From: Buttiauxella agrestis ATCC 33320
GTDB lineage: Bacteria > Pseudomonadota > Gammaproteobacteria > Enterobacterales > Enterobacteriaceae
DNA: 64,000 nucleotides
Reading direction: 5' to 3'
NCBI GenBank assembly: GCA_024169445.1
Contig: JALKFA010000001.1
Location: forward strand, 4,898,001 to 4,962,000
Shown here one piece after another: positions 34,936-44,775 of the stretch. How positions within the stretch are numbered: position 1 is the first letter of the stretch; each line of letters starts with the position of its first letter. The notes under the pieces were generated by a model that saw only the letters and a list, made by a program, of their open reading frames with translations, was not told where the DNA came from and did no database searches. The position numbers and the translations under genes are program-made.

Positions 34936-34983
34936 ATGAAATTAATTCCGTTTTTCTTCGCATTCTTTTTTACCTTCCCCTGA
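34936..34983 (+). CDS. pheL: pheA operon leader peptide
   Basis: A 15-residue peptide, [15 protein letters not shown], with seven Phe residues. Ribosome stalling at these codons when charged tRNA-Phe is scarce lets the antiterminator form and pheA be read. It differs from E. coli PheL ([15 protein letters not shown]) only in one residue. Confidence 0.97.
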   Translation: [15 protein letters not shown]

Positions 34984-34985
34984 AT

Positions 34986-35058
34986 GGGAGGCAATTCGTC
35001 GTGTGATAAAGAATGCGAAGACGAACAAACAGGCCTCCCCAAGCGGGAGGCCTTTTTT
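34986..35058 (+). promoter_or_regulatory. pheA attenuator
   Basis: GGGAGGC (34986-34992) can pair with GCCTCCC (35033-35039). That same CCTCCC pairs with GGGAGGCC (35045-35052) to form the terminator stem, followed by six T. The two pairings are mutually exclusive, the hallmark of Phe attenuation. The terminator itself is at 35031-35058. Confidence 0.88.
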
Positions 35059-35081
35059 ATGGACTTCGAAAAGGTAGCGTT

Positions 35082-36242
35082 ATGAGTGAGACAAACCCGT
35101 TGCTGGCACTGCGCGATAAAATCAGCGCCCTGGATGTAAAATTGCTGGCATTGCTGGCAGAGCGTCGCTTGCTGGCTGTTGAAGTCGGAAAAGCCAAGCT
35201 CGCGACTCACCGCCCGGTTCGAGATATCGACCGCGAGCGTGATTTGCTGGAGCGTCTGATTACTTTGGGTAAAACACATAATCTGGACGCCCATTACATT
35301 ACACGCTTGTTCCAACTCATCATTGAAGATTCAGTTCTGACGCAGCAAACACTTTTACAGCAGCATCTTAATAAAACCAATCCGCAGTCAGCGAGAATCG
35401 CGTTTTTAGGCCCGAAGGGTTCGTACTCACACCTGGCTGCACGTCAGTATGCTGCTCGCCACTTTGAGCAATTCATTGAAAGTGGCTGTGCCAAATTCCA
35501 GGACATCTTTAACCAGGTTGAAACGGGCCAGGCTGACTACGCCGTAGTTCCGCTTGAAAACACCAGTTCCGGTGCGATAAACGATGTCTACGATTTGTTG
35601 CAGCATACGAGCTTGTCCATCGTTGCCGAAATGACCGTACCAATCGATCACTGTGTGTTGGTCAAGGGTACAACAACTTTAGACGCTATCCATACGGTAT
35701 ACAGCCATCCACAGCCTTTCCAGCAATGCAGCCAGTTCATTAACCGGTATCCAAACTGGAAAATCGAATATTGCGAAAGTACCTCGGCGGCAATGGAAAA
35801 AGTGGCGCAGGCAAACTCACCGCATGTCGCGGCGCTGGGTAGCGAGGCTGGTGGGGCGTTATATGGTTTGCAAGTTCTGGAACGTAATCTGGCAAACCAG
35901 ACGCAAAACATCACCCGTTTCATCGTTCTCGCTCGCAAATCGGTCGAAGTCACCGACCAGGTCCCAGCCAAAACAACACTACTCATGGCGACAGGTCAGC
36001 AAGCCGGTGCGTTGGTTGAAGCCCTTCTGGTGTTGCGTAATCACAATTTGATCATGACAAAACTGGAGTCTCGACCAATTAACGGCAACCCGTGGGAAGA
36101 GATGTTTTATCTGGATGTTCAGGCAAACCTGAACGATGAAGCAATGCGCAAAGCACTTCGCGAACTCGGTGAAATTACCCGTTCTATGAAAGTGCTTGGC
36201 TGTTATCCAAGTGAGAATGTAGTGCCTGTTGATCCGGCTTAA
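35082..36242 (+). CDS. pheA: Chorismate mutase / prephenate dehydratase
   Basis: 386 residues, the E. coli length. The N-terminal AroQ domain (about 1-100) makes prephenate from chorismate; the middle domain (about 105-285) makes phenylpyruvate; the C-terminal ACT domain (about 299-380, with [24 protein letters not shown] split here as GALVEAL and ESRPI) senses Phe for feedback control. The frame runs 23 codons further upstream through the attenuator, but ATG 35082 begins [14 protein letters not shown] as in E. coli. Confidence 0.97.
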   Translation: MSETNPLLALRDKISALDVKLLALLAERRLLAVEVGKAKLATHRPVRDIDRERDLLERLITLGKTHNLDAHYITRLFQLIIEDSVLTQQTLLQQHLNKTNPQSARIAFLGPKGSYSHLAARQYAARHFEQFIESGCAKFQDIFNQVETGQADYAVVPLENTSSGAINDVYDLLQHTSLSIVAEMTVPIDHCVLVKGTTTLDAIHTVYSHPQPFQQCSQFINRYPNWKIEYCESTSAAMEKVAQANSPHVAALGSEAGGALYGLQVLERNLANQTQNITRFIVLARKSVEVTDQVPAKTTLLMATGQQAGALVEALLVLRNHNLIMTKLESRPINGNPWEEMFYLDVQANLNDEAMRKALRELGEITRSMKVLGCYPSENVVPVDPA

Positions 36243-36249
36243 AATTGGC

Positions 36250-36276
36250 AGTAAGCCAGCTCGAAGCTGGCTTACT
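36250..36276. terminator. Hairpin between pheA and the SMP-30-like gene
   Basis: AGTAAGCCAGC-TCGAA-GCTGGCTTACT, 11 perfect pairs. No T-run follows on either side, so strength as a terminator is uncertain. It overlaps the stop codon of the minus-strand SMP-30-like gene. Confidence 0.55.
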
Positions 36277-37147
36277 CATTCACTTTAAATTTCAGTTTCG
36301 GCATTCCTGCAACGGCGACTTTAAGCGTAAAAATCGCGCCTGACAGTGGCCTTTCTGCAACTTCGACGTTATCCATATTTTCTCGCGTCGTCGTGATGAA
36401 CAACGTTTTCATATCATCGCCACCGAAGCACACCATCGTTGGACAGCGCACCGGCAATTGATATTCTTCCAGCACATCGCCATCAGGCGATAATCGCGCG
36501 ATACGGTAGCCATCAAACAATGCCGTCCAGTAGCAACCTTCTTCGTCAATCGCCGCACCATCAGGTATTCCCTGCCCCGGTTCAAAGCGTTTAAACACTT
36601 CACGCTTGCCAGGCTCACCTTGCTTGTCTAACGGAGTTCGGTAAATCACACGGTTCGGCGTGTCTGATGTAAACATCCATTTTTTATCTGCACTAAACGC
36701 CAGACCATTGGCACCATGGATATCATGCTGAATGACATGCGGTGTCAGGTCGTTATCCACGCGGCACAGCAAGGCTCCGTTGTAATCACCAGGCCCCCAA
36801 AATGTTCCAGCATAAAAACGCCCATCCCTGTCAGTTCCACCATCATTAAAACGAGCTAATGTCGGGTTATTGGGGTTATCACAGACTTTGCGAGTAATAA
36901 GCCCGGTGCGATTGGTCAGATAAATTCCACTTCGCAGCGCGACAATAAAACCACCCGTTTCGCACAATGCAAAACAGCCAACCTCTTCGGAAAACTGAAT
37001 CACATCATGCTTTTTGCTGGCGATGTTATAGCGATGAATTTCGTTTTCGAGAATATCCGTCCAGTAAAGGCAATTTTCTTGAGCATTCCAGGTTGGGCAT
37101 TCAGGTAAGTGACCGGTGTAATTGAACAGAACTTGCGGCTGAGCCAT
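36272..37147 (-). CDS. SMP-30/gluconolactonase-family protein
   Basis: 291 residues from the second ATG (MAQPQVLFNY), which has AAGGAT eight bases before it; an ATG seven codons upstream is possible. Members of this six-bladed beta-propeller family are metal-dependent lactonases that open sugar lactones. The metal-binding pattern is visible: Glu16 in LPECPTW, Asn in ARFNDGGTDRDG, Asn in HGANGLAFS and Asp in GIPDGAAIDEEG. No signal peptide, so cytoplasmic. The substrate is unknown. It sits between pheA and tyrA, which are adjacent in E. coli, so it is an added gene. The tyrA terminator lies directly upstream, so its promoter is unclear. Confidence 0.85.
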   Translation of the reverse strand: MAQPQVLFNYTGHLPECPTWNAQENCLYWTDILENEIHRYNIASKKHDVIQFSEEVGCFALCETGGFIVALRSGIYLTNRTGLITRKVCDNPNNPTLARFNDGGTDRDGRFYAGTFWGPGDYNGALLCRVDNDLTPHVIQHDIHGANGLAFSADKKWMFTSDTPNRVIYRTPLDKQGEPGKREVFKRFEPGQGIPDGAAIDEEGCYWTALFDGYRIARLSPDGDVLEEYQLPVRCPTMVCFGGDDMKTLFITTTRENMDNVEVAERPLSGAIFTLKVAVAGMPKLKFKVNE

Positions 37148-37168
37148 TTTTCTATCCTTAATTGCCAA

Positions 37169-37202
37169 TAAAAAAAGCCATTAGGTTTCCCTGATGGCTT
37201 TA
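37169..37202 (-). terminator. Terminator of aroF-tyrA
   Basis: Minus strand: AGCCATcAGG-GAAA-CCTaATGGCT followed by seven T. It lies 22 bases after the tyrA stop and just before the SMP-30-like start. Confidence 0.82.
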
Positions 37203-37223
37203 GATTATAAGACTATTTCACGA

Positions 37224-38345
37224 CTACGGTCGGCTATCATTCGCCTGGCGTAACAAAGTTCGGCTTTCACTCTGGAAGCGCTGCGCGTAGTCGCCGAACC
37301 AGTGTTCAACTTTACGGAAGCTATCGATGAACGCTTGCTTATCACCATGTTCAAGCAGGCCAATAGCCTCCCCAAACCTTTTGTAATAACGCTTAATCAG
37401 CTCCAGATTGCTTTCTGACGACATAATAATATCAGCGTAAAGTTGCGGATCTTGTGCAAACAAGCGACCTACCATCGCCAACTCCAGGCGATAAATCGGT
37501 GATGAAAGCGCGAGTAGCTGCTCTAACTGAACATTTTCTTCTGCCAGATGCAGACCATATGCAAAGGTTGCAAAGTGGCGCAGCGCCTGAATAAACGCCA
37601 TGTTCTGATCGTGTTCAACGGCTGTAGAGCGGTGCAAACGCGCGCCCCAAACCTGAATTTGCTCAAGGAACCACTGATACGCTTCTGGCTGGCGACCGTC
37701 GCAATACACCACGACCTGCTTCGCAAGGCTTCCACTATCTGGCCCAAACATTGGATGCAAGCCAAGAACCGGCCCCTGGTGAGCTGCCAACATAGCTTGT
37801 AGAGGGCCATTCTTCACCGACGCCAGATCAACCAGAATACAGTCATCAGGTAAGCGCGGTAACTGAGCGATTACTTGTTCAGTGATGTGAATCGGCACGC
37901 TAACAATGACCATGCCAGCATCAGCCATCAATTCTGCTGCGTTAGCCCAGTCTTCTTTTTCAAGAATACGCACCTGATAACCAGACAGTGTGAGCATCTT
38001 TTCAAACAAGCGCCCCATTTGGCCACCGCCACCGACGATAACTACCGGGCGAAGTGCAGGAAACAGGGTTTTAAAGCCTTTGTCATTCTCGCTTGAGTAT
38101 GACTCACGCATAACCCGACGCAGTACGTCTTCAATCAGATCCGGTGGAACGCCCAGCGTTTCGGCTTCTTTGCGACGTGAAGCCAACATTGCTGCTTCAC
38201 GTTCCGGGACATAAATCGGTAAACCATACTGGCTTTTGACTTCGCCAACTTCCGCTACCAGTTCAAGGCGGCGTGCCAGTAGCCCCAGCAACGCCTTATC
38301 CACTTCGTCAATTTGATCGCGCAACGCGGTCAATTCAGCCACCAT
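37224..38345 (-). CDS. tyrA: Chorismate mutase / prephenate dehydrogenase
   Basis: 373 residues, the E. coli length. The N-terminal AroQ mutase (about 1-90) is fused to a NAD-dependent prephenate dehydrogenase that makes 4-hydroxyphenylpyruvate for tyrosine. The NAD-binding loop [13 protein letters not shown] and the HPMFGP motif with the catalytic-region His are seen. It follows aroF by 11 bases in the TyrR-controlled aroF-tyrA operon. Confidence 0.97.
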   Translation of the reverse strand: MVAELTALRDQIDEVDKALLGLLARRLELVAEVGEVKSQYGLPIYVPEREAAMLASRRKEAETLGVPPDLIEDVLRRVMRESYSSENDKGFKTLFPALRPVVIVGGGGQMGRLFEKMLTLSGYQVRILEKEDWANAAELMADAGMVIVSVPIHITEQVIAQLPRLPDDCILVDLASVKNGPLQAMLAAHQGPVLGLHPMFGPDSGSLAKQVVVYCDGRQPEAYQWFLEQIQVWGARLHRSTAVEHDQNMAFIQALRHFATFAYGLHLAEENVQLEQLLALSSPIYRLELAMVGRLFAQDPQLYADIIMSSESNLELIKRYYKRFGEAIGLLEHGDKQAFIDSFRKVEHWFGDYAQRFQSESRTLLRQANDSRP

Positions 38346-38356
38346 AGTAAAACCTC

Positions 38357-39427
38357 TTATGCCTTACGCGCCGCAAGCGTACCGTTCAGATCTTGATGAA
38401 TCTCACGCAGTAAAGTCTCGGTAGTTTCCCAGTCGATGCAAGCATCGGTGACAGAAACGCCGTACTTCATTTCACTGCGTGGCTGCTCTGAAGATTGATT
38501 ACCTTCGTGGATATTACTTTCAATCATCAGGCCAATAATCGAACGATTACCATCTTTAATTTGGGCGACGGCTGATTCAGCCACGCCCGGCTGACGGCGG
38601 TAGTCTTTATTTGAGTTGCCATGGCTGCAATCTATCATCAAGGCTGGGCGGAGTCCTGCCTGTTCCATCTCTTTTTCACACTGCGCAACGTCTGCCGGGC
38701 TGTAGTTTGGTGCTTTTCCGCCACGTAAAATCACATGACCATCTGGGTTACCCTGAGTTTGCAGCAAGCAGACCTGGCCTGCCTGGTTGATACCAACGAA
38801 ACGATGCGGCATAGATGCGGCACGCATCGCATTAATCGCCGTACCCAGGCTGCCATCAGTACCATTTTTAAAACCAACTGGCATAGACAAACCAGATGCC
38901 ATTTCACGGTGGGTCTGGGATTCAGTAGTACGGGCACCAATTGCGGACCAGCTAAACAGATCACCCAAGTATTGTGGGCTATTCGGATCAAGCGCTTCCG
39001 TCGCCAGCGGCAGACCCATGCTGACCAATTCAACCAGCAAATGACGAGCAATTTTCAAACCAGCTTCAACATCAAACGAGCCATCCATGTGTGGATCGTT
39101 GATTAGCCCTTTCCAGCCAACGGTGGTACGTGGCTTTTCAAAATAGACGCGCATCACGAGGTACAGACTATCGCTAACTTGTTCAGACAAAATTTTAAAA
39201 CGACGAGCATATTCAATCGCGGTATCAGGGTCGTGGATCGAGCAAGGTCCACAGACTACCAACAGACGGGGATCGCGCCCTGCGATAATGTCGGAAATCG
39301 TCTGACGGGAGTGTTCGATCTGCGCTTCTTGAGAGGCAGTAAGCGGGAATTCCGCTTTCAGTTGTTCCGGAGTGATTAATACCTGTTCGTCAGAAATATG
39401 AACGTTGTTCAGCGCGTCTTTTTGCAT
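38357..39427 (-). CDS. aroF: DAHP synthase, tyrosine-sensitive
   Basis: 356 residues, the E. coli length. AroF joins phosphoenolpyruvate and erythrose 4-phosphate, the entry step of aromatic synthesis. [10 protein letters not shown], the [18 protein letters not shown] region and the [11 protein letters not shown] metal-binding motif are present. I call the Tyr-sensitive isozyme because of linkage to tyrA and the TyrR boxes upstream; the allosteric residues alone were not used. Confidence 0.96.
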   Translation of the reverse strand: MQKDALNNVHISDEQVLITPEQLKAEFPLTASQEAQIEHSRQTISDIIAGRDPRLLVVCGPCSIHDPDTAIEYARRFKILSEQVSDSLYLVMRVYFEKPRTTVGWKGLINDPHMDGSFDVEAGLKIARHLLVELVSMGLPLATEALDPNSPQYLGDLFSWSAIGARTTESQTHREMASGLSMPVGFKNGTDGSLGTAINAMRAASMPHRFVGINQAGQVCLLQTQGNPDGHVILRGGKAPNYSPADVAQCEKEMEQAGLRPALMIDCSHGNSNKDYRRQPGVAESAVAQIKDGNRSIIGLMIESNIHEGNQSSEQPRSEMKYGVSVTDACIDWETTETLLREIHQDLNGTLAARKA

Positions 39428-39483
39428 GATGGCTTTCCTGTTAGCTCGTTTGCGATAGTCGTTTCCTCAGTGAGGATGGCACT

Positions 39484-39600
39484 ACCTTACCAGCTTTAGT
39501 AAAGATTGCAATCCAAAATACGTAAACAATACATTACACCAATCAAATAATTGCCGCTTAAAGCACACTTAACATCACTTATTGTAAACTAAATTATACA
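39484..39600 (-). promoter_or_regulatory. aroF promoter with three TyrR boxes
   Basis: Promoter: TTGCAA (39511-39506), 16 bases, TAAGGT (39489-39484). TyrR-like boxes (TGTAAA-N6-TTTACA) lie at 39498-39515 over the -35, at 39521-39538 (CGTAAA-N6-ATTACA), and at 39583-39600 (TGTAAA-N6-TATACA, one mismatch). The number and order are those of E. coli aroF. Confidence 0.72.
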
Positions 39601-39716
39601 CTACTGCATAAGCACGCTATTTATCTGCTCAAGCATGCAGTCTGTGAAAATAGCGTAATGCAAAGCCATAAGCGCTCTATGCTCAGTTAATACAGTTTGA
39701 AATGGATATCCTCACT

Positions 39717-40088
39717 ATGCGCTGTTTAGCCTTGATTCCAATCTTATTGCTGTCTGCTTGTTATGTTGACCCATACACCCATGCCCCAACTCCGGCCCCC
39801 ACCGACTGGTATCAGGCTGGCTGGGATGATGCGATGTCTGGACAACCCATAAGAAGTAATCCCGTCATTGCGCATTTGCATAACGATGAAAATGTCGATC
39901 GAGAAGAATGGTTAAAAGGATATGCAGATGGCCAGCAGCGGATTTGTGATCCCAATTTCTTAACCGTTCAGGGGCAAAATGGGAAATCATTTCCTGCCAG
40001 TTGTGAAACCTTACCTGATGTTAAGGAGCGTCGCGCGGTATGGGAAAAGGCCAGCCGAGAAGGATTGCAGCAATCGCTCATGCGTTAA
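39717..40088 (+). CDS. yfiL: Predicted lipoprotein YfiL
   Basis: 123 residues from MRCLALIPILLLSAC (E. coli about 121). The lipobox LLSAC puts the lipid on Cys15. The mature part is hydrophilic, with paired WYQAGWDDAMSG and WLKGYADGQ segments that resemble each other. The ATG at 39702 is an alternative, but the one used here gives a proper signal peptide. Function unknown. Confidence 0.85.
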   Translation: MRCLALIPILLLSACYVDPYTHAPTPAPTDWYQAGWDDAMSGQPIRSNPVIAHLHNDENVDREEWLKGYADGQQRICDPNFLTVQGQNGKSFPASCETLPDVKERRAVWEKASREGLQQSLMR

Positions 40089-40089
40089 A

Positions 40090-40119
40090 TAAAAAAGGGC
40101 TGCCAGATGGCAGCCCTTG
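40090..40119 (-). terminator. Terminator of the rpsP-rimM-trmD-rplS operon
   Basis: GGGCTGCC-AGAT-GGCAGCCC stem followed on the minus strand by six T, 26 bases after the rplS stop. Confidence 0.9.
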
Positions 40120-40144
40120 ATATGGATGTCGCGTTAGCGAAATC

Positions 40145-41304
<1,160 letters not shown>

Positions 41305-41349
41305 AAGCCAATCCCCATTACGCCGTCTTTTACCGTTAATCCGGAGGTT

Positions 41350-41898
41350 TTAAAAACCAGGATCCCAATCTACTTCAATGGTTTGAGTAGCGAGATCGAC
41401 TTTCTTGATAACCTGCCCATCGAGGAACGGAACCAGCCGCTCCTTGATGCCGAACGCATCTTTCAGGTTTGCCTTAATGACCAGAACGTCATTTGAGCCG
41501 GTTTCCATCATGTCGATGACTTTACCGAGCTGATATCCTTCAGTAGTGACAACCTGGCAACCCATAAGGTCTTTCCAGTAGTAGTCACCCTCTTCGAGAT
41601 GAGGCAATTGCGTTGAATCGACGACAATTTCGCAATTGGTCAGAAGATTCGCTGCATCCCGATCGTCAATACCTTTCAGCTTGATGACCAGATCCTGATT
41701 GTGGTGCTTCCAGCTTTCCAGCTGTACTTGCTGCCACTGACCCGCCTTCTGGATAAACCAGGGCTGATAGTCAAAAATGCTATCGGCGTCTTCGGTGGAG
41801 GAAAACACTCTGAGCCAACCACGGATCCCATAGCAGGAGCCCATTTTGCCCAATACTATTGGGTTAACAGGAGCCTTTGCAGCGATTTGATTGCTCAT
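41350..41898 (-). CDS. rimM: 16S rRNA processing protein RimM
   Basis: 182 residues from [18 protein letters not shown], the E. coli length. RimM binds S19 and helps mature the 30S head. An N-terminal RimM domain and a C-terminal PRC-barrel ([13 protein letters not shown] onward) are present. Three more codons upstream (ATG GTC ATG) are possible starts; the GGTGG ribosome site fits the later ones best. Confidence 0.96.
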   Translation of the reverse strand: MSNQIAAKAPVNPIVLGKMGSCYGIRGWLRVFSSTEDADSIFDYQPWFIQKAGQWQQVQLESWKHHNQDLVIKLKGIDDRDAANLLTNCEIVVDSTQLPHLEEGDYYWKDLMGCQVVTTEGYQLGKVIDMMETGSNDVLVIKANLKDAFGIKERLVPFLDGQVIKKVDLATQTIEVDWDPGF

Positions 41899-41916
41899 CA
41901 TGACCACCGTGACAGA

Positions 41917-42165
41917 TTAAGCTGCTTTTTTTGCTGCTTTGATCAGCGCAGATACGCGATCAGAAACGGTTGCGCCTTGGCCAACCCAATGCTCGATGCG
42001 ATCCAGATCCAGGCGAGTTGCCTCGTCTTTTTCACCAGCGATAGGGTTGAAGAAACCAACGCGCTCAATGAAGCGACCGTTACGTGCATTACGGCTGTCA
42101 GTAACAACAACCTGGTAGAACGGACGCTTTTTAGCGCCGTGACGTGCTAAACGAATAGTTACCAT
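41917..42165 (-). CDS. rpsP: 30S ribosomal protein S16
   Basis: 82 residues from [19 protein letters not shown], the E. coli length. S16 binds early to 16S rRNA. The first gene of the rpsP-rimM-trmD-rplS operon, preceded by a promoter and an attenuator-like hairpin. Confidence 0.98.
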   Translation of the reverse strand: MVTIRLARHGAKKRPFYQVVVTDSRNARNGRFIERVGFFNPIAGEKDEATRLDLDRIEHWVGQGATVSDRVSALIKAAKKAA

Positions 42166-42180
42166 AACATCCTCTTTAGT

Positions 42181-42221
42181 GAATAAAACACCAGGCCCCA
42201 TCGAGGGATGGAGCCTGGTGT
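42181..42221 (-). promoter_or_regulatory. Attenuator-like hairpin in the rpsP operon leader
   Basis: Minus strand ACACCAGGC (42221-42213) and GCCTGGTGT (42196-42188) form a 9-base stem around a 16-base loop, followed by TTTTATTC. It lies between the rpsP promoter and the rpsP start, so it could end transcripts early. A similar hairpin is known in the E. coli trmD operon leader. Confidence 0.65.
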
Positions 42222-42239
42222 CATATTAAAAGCCCGAAA

Positions 42240-42267
42240 ATTGTACTCATTCCTGAGCGGAAATCAA
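42240..42267 (-). promoter_or_regulatory. Promoter of the rpsP operon
   Basis: TTGATT (42267-42262), 16 bases, TACAAT (42245-42240). It lies directly after ffh and before the rpsP leader hairpin. Confidence 0.65.
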
Positions 42268-42295
42268 TTTTTGTTTTACAAGCAAAACAAAAATT
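42266..42295 (-). terminator. AT-rich inverted repeat after ffh
   Basis: AATTTTTGTTTT-ACAAGC-AAAACAAAAATT: 12 perfect AT-rich pairs, directly after the ffh stop and touching the rpsP -35. It may end or weaken ffh transcription; the low GC makes it unusual as a terminator. Confidence 0.5.
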
Positions 42296-42302
42296 ACAGA
42301 AA

Positions 42303-43664
42303 TTAACGGCCTGGGAAACCTGGCGGCATCATACCTTTCATGCCGCGCATCATTTTCGCCATTCCGCCTTTCTTCATCTTTTTCATCATGCGCTGCATGT
42401 CGTCGAACTGCTTAAGCAGACGGTTGACGTCCTGCACCTGCATACCCGCACCCATCGCGATACGACGTTTACGTGAACCTTTGATAATCTCTGGCTGCGC
42501 ACGCTCTTTGAGCGTCATGGAATTAATAATGGCTTCCATACGCACCAGGACTTTGTCATCCATTTGCGACTTAACGTTATCTGGCAATTGCCCCATACCC
42601 GGCAATTTGCTCATCATGCTCGCCATGCCGCCCATGTTTTTCATTTGCTTAAGCTGGTCAAGGAAATCGTTGAGATCAAACCCATCGCCTTTCTTCAGCT
42701 TGTTAGCCAGCTTCTCTGCCTGAGCACGGTCAACTTTGCTCTCAATATCTTCGATAAGTGAGAGAACATCGCCCATCCCCAGAATACGCGAAGCAATACG
42801 ATCCGGGTGGAACGGCTCCAGCGCTTCAGTCTTTTCACCGACACCGAGGAATTTAATCGGCTTGCCAGTGATATGACGAATAGAAAGCGCTGCACCACCA
42901 CGCGCATCACCGTCGACTTTCGTCAGCACGACGCCCGTCAGTGGTAATGCTTCGTTGAAAGCTTTTGCGGTATTCGCCGCATCCTGGCCCGTCATGGCGT
43001 CAACAACAAACAACGTTTCAACTGGGTTAATCGCAGCATGAACCTGCTTGATTTCGTCCATCATTGCTTCGTCAACGTGCAAACGACCGGCGGTATCCAC
43101 CAGCAGCACGTCAAAGAATTTCAGCTTCGCTTCTTTCAGCGCCGCAGTAACGATATCGACCGGCTTTTGACCCACATCAGACGGGAAGAAATCGACACCG
43201 ACTTGTTCAGCCAGCGTTTCCAACTGTTTGATCGCCGCCGGGCGATAAACGTCGGCAGACACCACCAGCACTTTCTTCTTGTGCTTCTCACGCAGGAACT
43301 TACCTAATTTACCTACGCTTGTGGTTTTACCCGCACCTTGCAAACCTGCCATCAGCACAACGGCTGGCGGCTGTGCAGCAAGATTCAGGCTGGCATTCTC
43401 TTCGCCCATCGCAGCAACCAATTCGGCGCGAACGATTTTGACAAACTCCTGGCCTGGGGTCAGACTTTTGTTAACTTCATGACCAACCGCTTTTTCTTTT
43501 ACGCGGCTGATAAAGTCACGCACCACCGGCAGCGCAACGTCCGCTTCCAGCAATGCCATGCGCACTTCGCGCAATGTTTCTTTCACATTCTCTTCAGTCA
43601 GCCGCCCGCGGCCGCTGATATTGCGCAGTGTGCGCGACAGACGGTCAGTTAAATTATCAAACAT
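42303..43664 (-). CDS. ffh: Signal recognition particle protein Ffh
   Basis: 453 residues from MFDNLTDRLSRTLRN, the E. coli length. Ffh binds 4.5S RNA and signal sequences of membrane proteins as they leave the ribosome. The N domain, the GTPase P-loop GLQGAGKTT (107-115) and DTAGRL, and the Met-rich M domain (about 300-453) are all present. Fifteen codons open upstream are not used. Confidence 0.98.
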   Translation of the reverse strand: MFDNLTDRLSRTLRNISGRGRLTEENVKETLREVRMALLEADVALPVVRDFISRVKEKAVGHEVNKSLTPGQEFVKIVRAELVAAMGEENASLNLAAQPPAVVLMAGLQGAGKTTSVGKLGKFLREKHKKKVLVVSADVYRPAAIKQLETLAEQVGVDFFPSDVGQKPVDIVTAALKEAKLKFFDVLLVDTAGRLHVDEAMMDEIKQVHAAINPVETLFVVDAMTGQDAANTAKAFNEALPLTGVVLTKVDGDARGGAALSIRHITGKPIKFLGVGEKTEALEPFHPDRIASRILGMGDVLSLIEDIESKVDRAQAEKLANKLKKGDGFDLNDFLDQLKQMKNMGGMASMMSKLPGMGQLPDNVKSQMDDKVLVRMEAIINSMTLKERAQPEIIKGSRKRRIAMGAGMQVQDVNRLLKQFDDMQRMMKKMKKGGMAKMMRGMKGMMPPGFPGR

Positions 43665-43728
43665 TGTCTTTTGCCTAACGTGGTAACTTAGGGCCGCAGC
43701 TTGCGACACAAAACAGAATTTAGCGGAT

Positions 43729-43855
43729 TATACCCTAAATCGTTCAAGTTGTGGGTAGGCGGCAAGGGAGCTTATCCTCAGGAGCTTACTAAAGTAAGTG
43801 ACTGGGGTAAGTGAGTGCAGCCAACACCCCCATAACTTGAAGTATGACGGGTATA
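43729..43855. repeat. ERIC (intergenic repeat unit) element
   Basis: 127 bases, exactly the ERIC unit length. The ends TATACCC and GGGTATA are inverted repeats. The core AGGAGCTTACT-AAAGTAAGTGACTGGGGTAAG matches the ERIC consensus (shown in part) and folds into a long hairpin. It fills most of the 297-base gap between divergent ffh and ypjD. Confidence 0.85.
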
Positions 43856-43961
43856 TAACATGAAGCCGCCTTCGGTGTGATGTAACGGTTAGAGTTGGAG
43901 CAGGCGGCAGGTAACGTTATACTGTTTTTTTTCATCTCTGGCTAATTGACCGACACTTTAT

Positions 43962-44750
43962 ATGCCTGTTTTCGCAATCCTTGCGCTTGTAGCCTATTCC
44001 AGCAGCCTCGCGCTGATCATTCCAAGCCTGCTGACAAAAAACAGCGGATGGCGCCGTTTCGCTATTATATCGGCCATTATCGCGCTTGTATGCCACGGTC
44101 TGGCGCTTGAAGCTCGTATTTTTGCCGCCGACGGCGGTCAAAACCTGAGCCTGCTCAACGTCGGCTCATTAGTCAGTTTGATGATCTGCACCGTGATGAC
44201 GATTGTGGCATCGCGAAATCGCGGCTGGCTGCTGTTACCGATTGTTTACGCTTTCGCCTTAATCAATCTGGCGCTGGCAACCTTTATGCCCAACGAGTTC
44301 ATCACGCATCTGGAAACAACTCCGGGGATGATGGTGCATATCGGTTTGTCGCTCTTTGCCTATGCCACGCTGATTATTGCCGCACTTTACGCGCTGCAAC
44401 TGGCCTGGATTGACTATCAGCTCAAAAATAAAAAACTCGCCTTCCGTGCTGAAATGCCGCCGTTGATGAGCATTGAGCGCAAAATGTTTCACATCACTCA
44501 AGTCGGCGTAGTACTGCTGACGTTAACCCTTTGCACCGGCCTGTTTTATCTGAAAAATCTTTTCAGCCTGGAAAATGTCGACAAAGCGGTCTTGTCGATT
44601 CTCGCATGGTTTGTCTACATCGTTTTACTGTGGGGACACTATCATGAGGGGTGGCGCGGCCGCCGTGTGGTGTGGTTTAACGTCGCGGGTGCAGCGATTC
44701 TGACCCTCGCCTATTTTGGTAGCCGCGTCCTGCAACAATTCGTCGGCTAA
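43962..44750 (+). CDS. ypjD: Inner membrane protein YpjD, cytochrome c assembly family
   Basis: 262 residues (E. coli 263). About eight membrane segments, beginning at residue 3. The family is related to CcmC/HemX heme-handling proteins, with the WGHYHEGWRG motif near the end (residues about 223-232). Its exact role is not known. The corB start lies 26 bases downstream. Confidence 0.92.
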   Translation: MPVFAILALVAYSSSLALIIPSLLTKNSGWRRFAIISAIIALVCHGLALEARIFAADGGQNLSLLNVGSLVSLMICTVMTIVASRNRGWLLLPIVYAFALINLALATFMPNEFITHLETTPGMMVHIGLSLFAYATLIIAALYALQLAWIDYQLKNKKLAFRAEMPPLMSIERKMFHITQVGVVLLTLTLCTGLFYLKNLFSLENVDKAVLSILAWFVYIVLLWGHYHEGWRGRRVVWFNVAGAAILTLAYFGSRVLQQFVG

Positions 44751-44775
44751 TGTTGTCTTTATAAAGGAAATCCTT

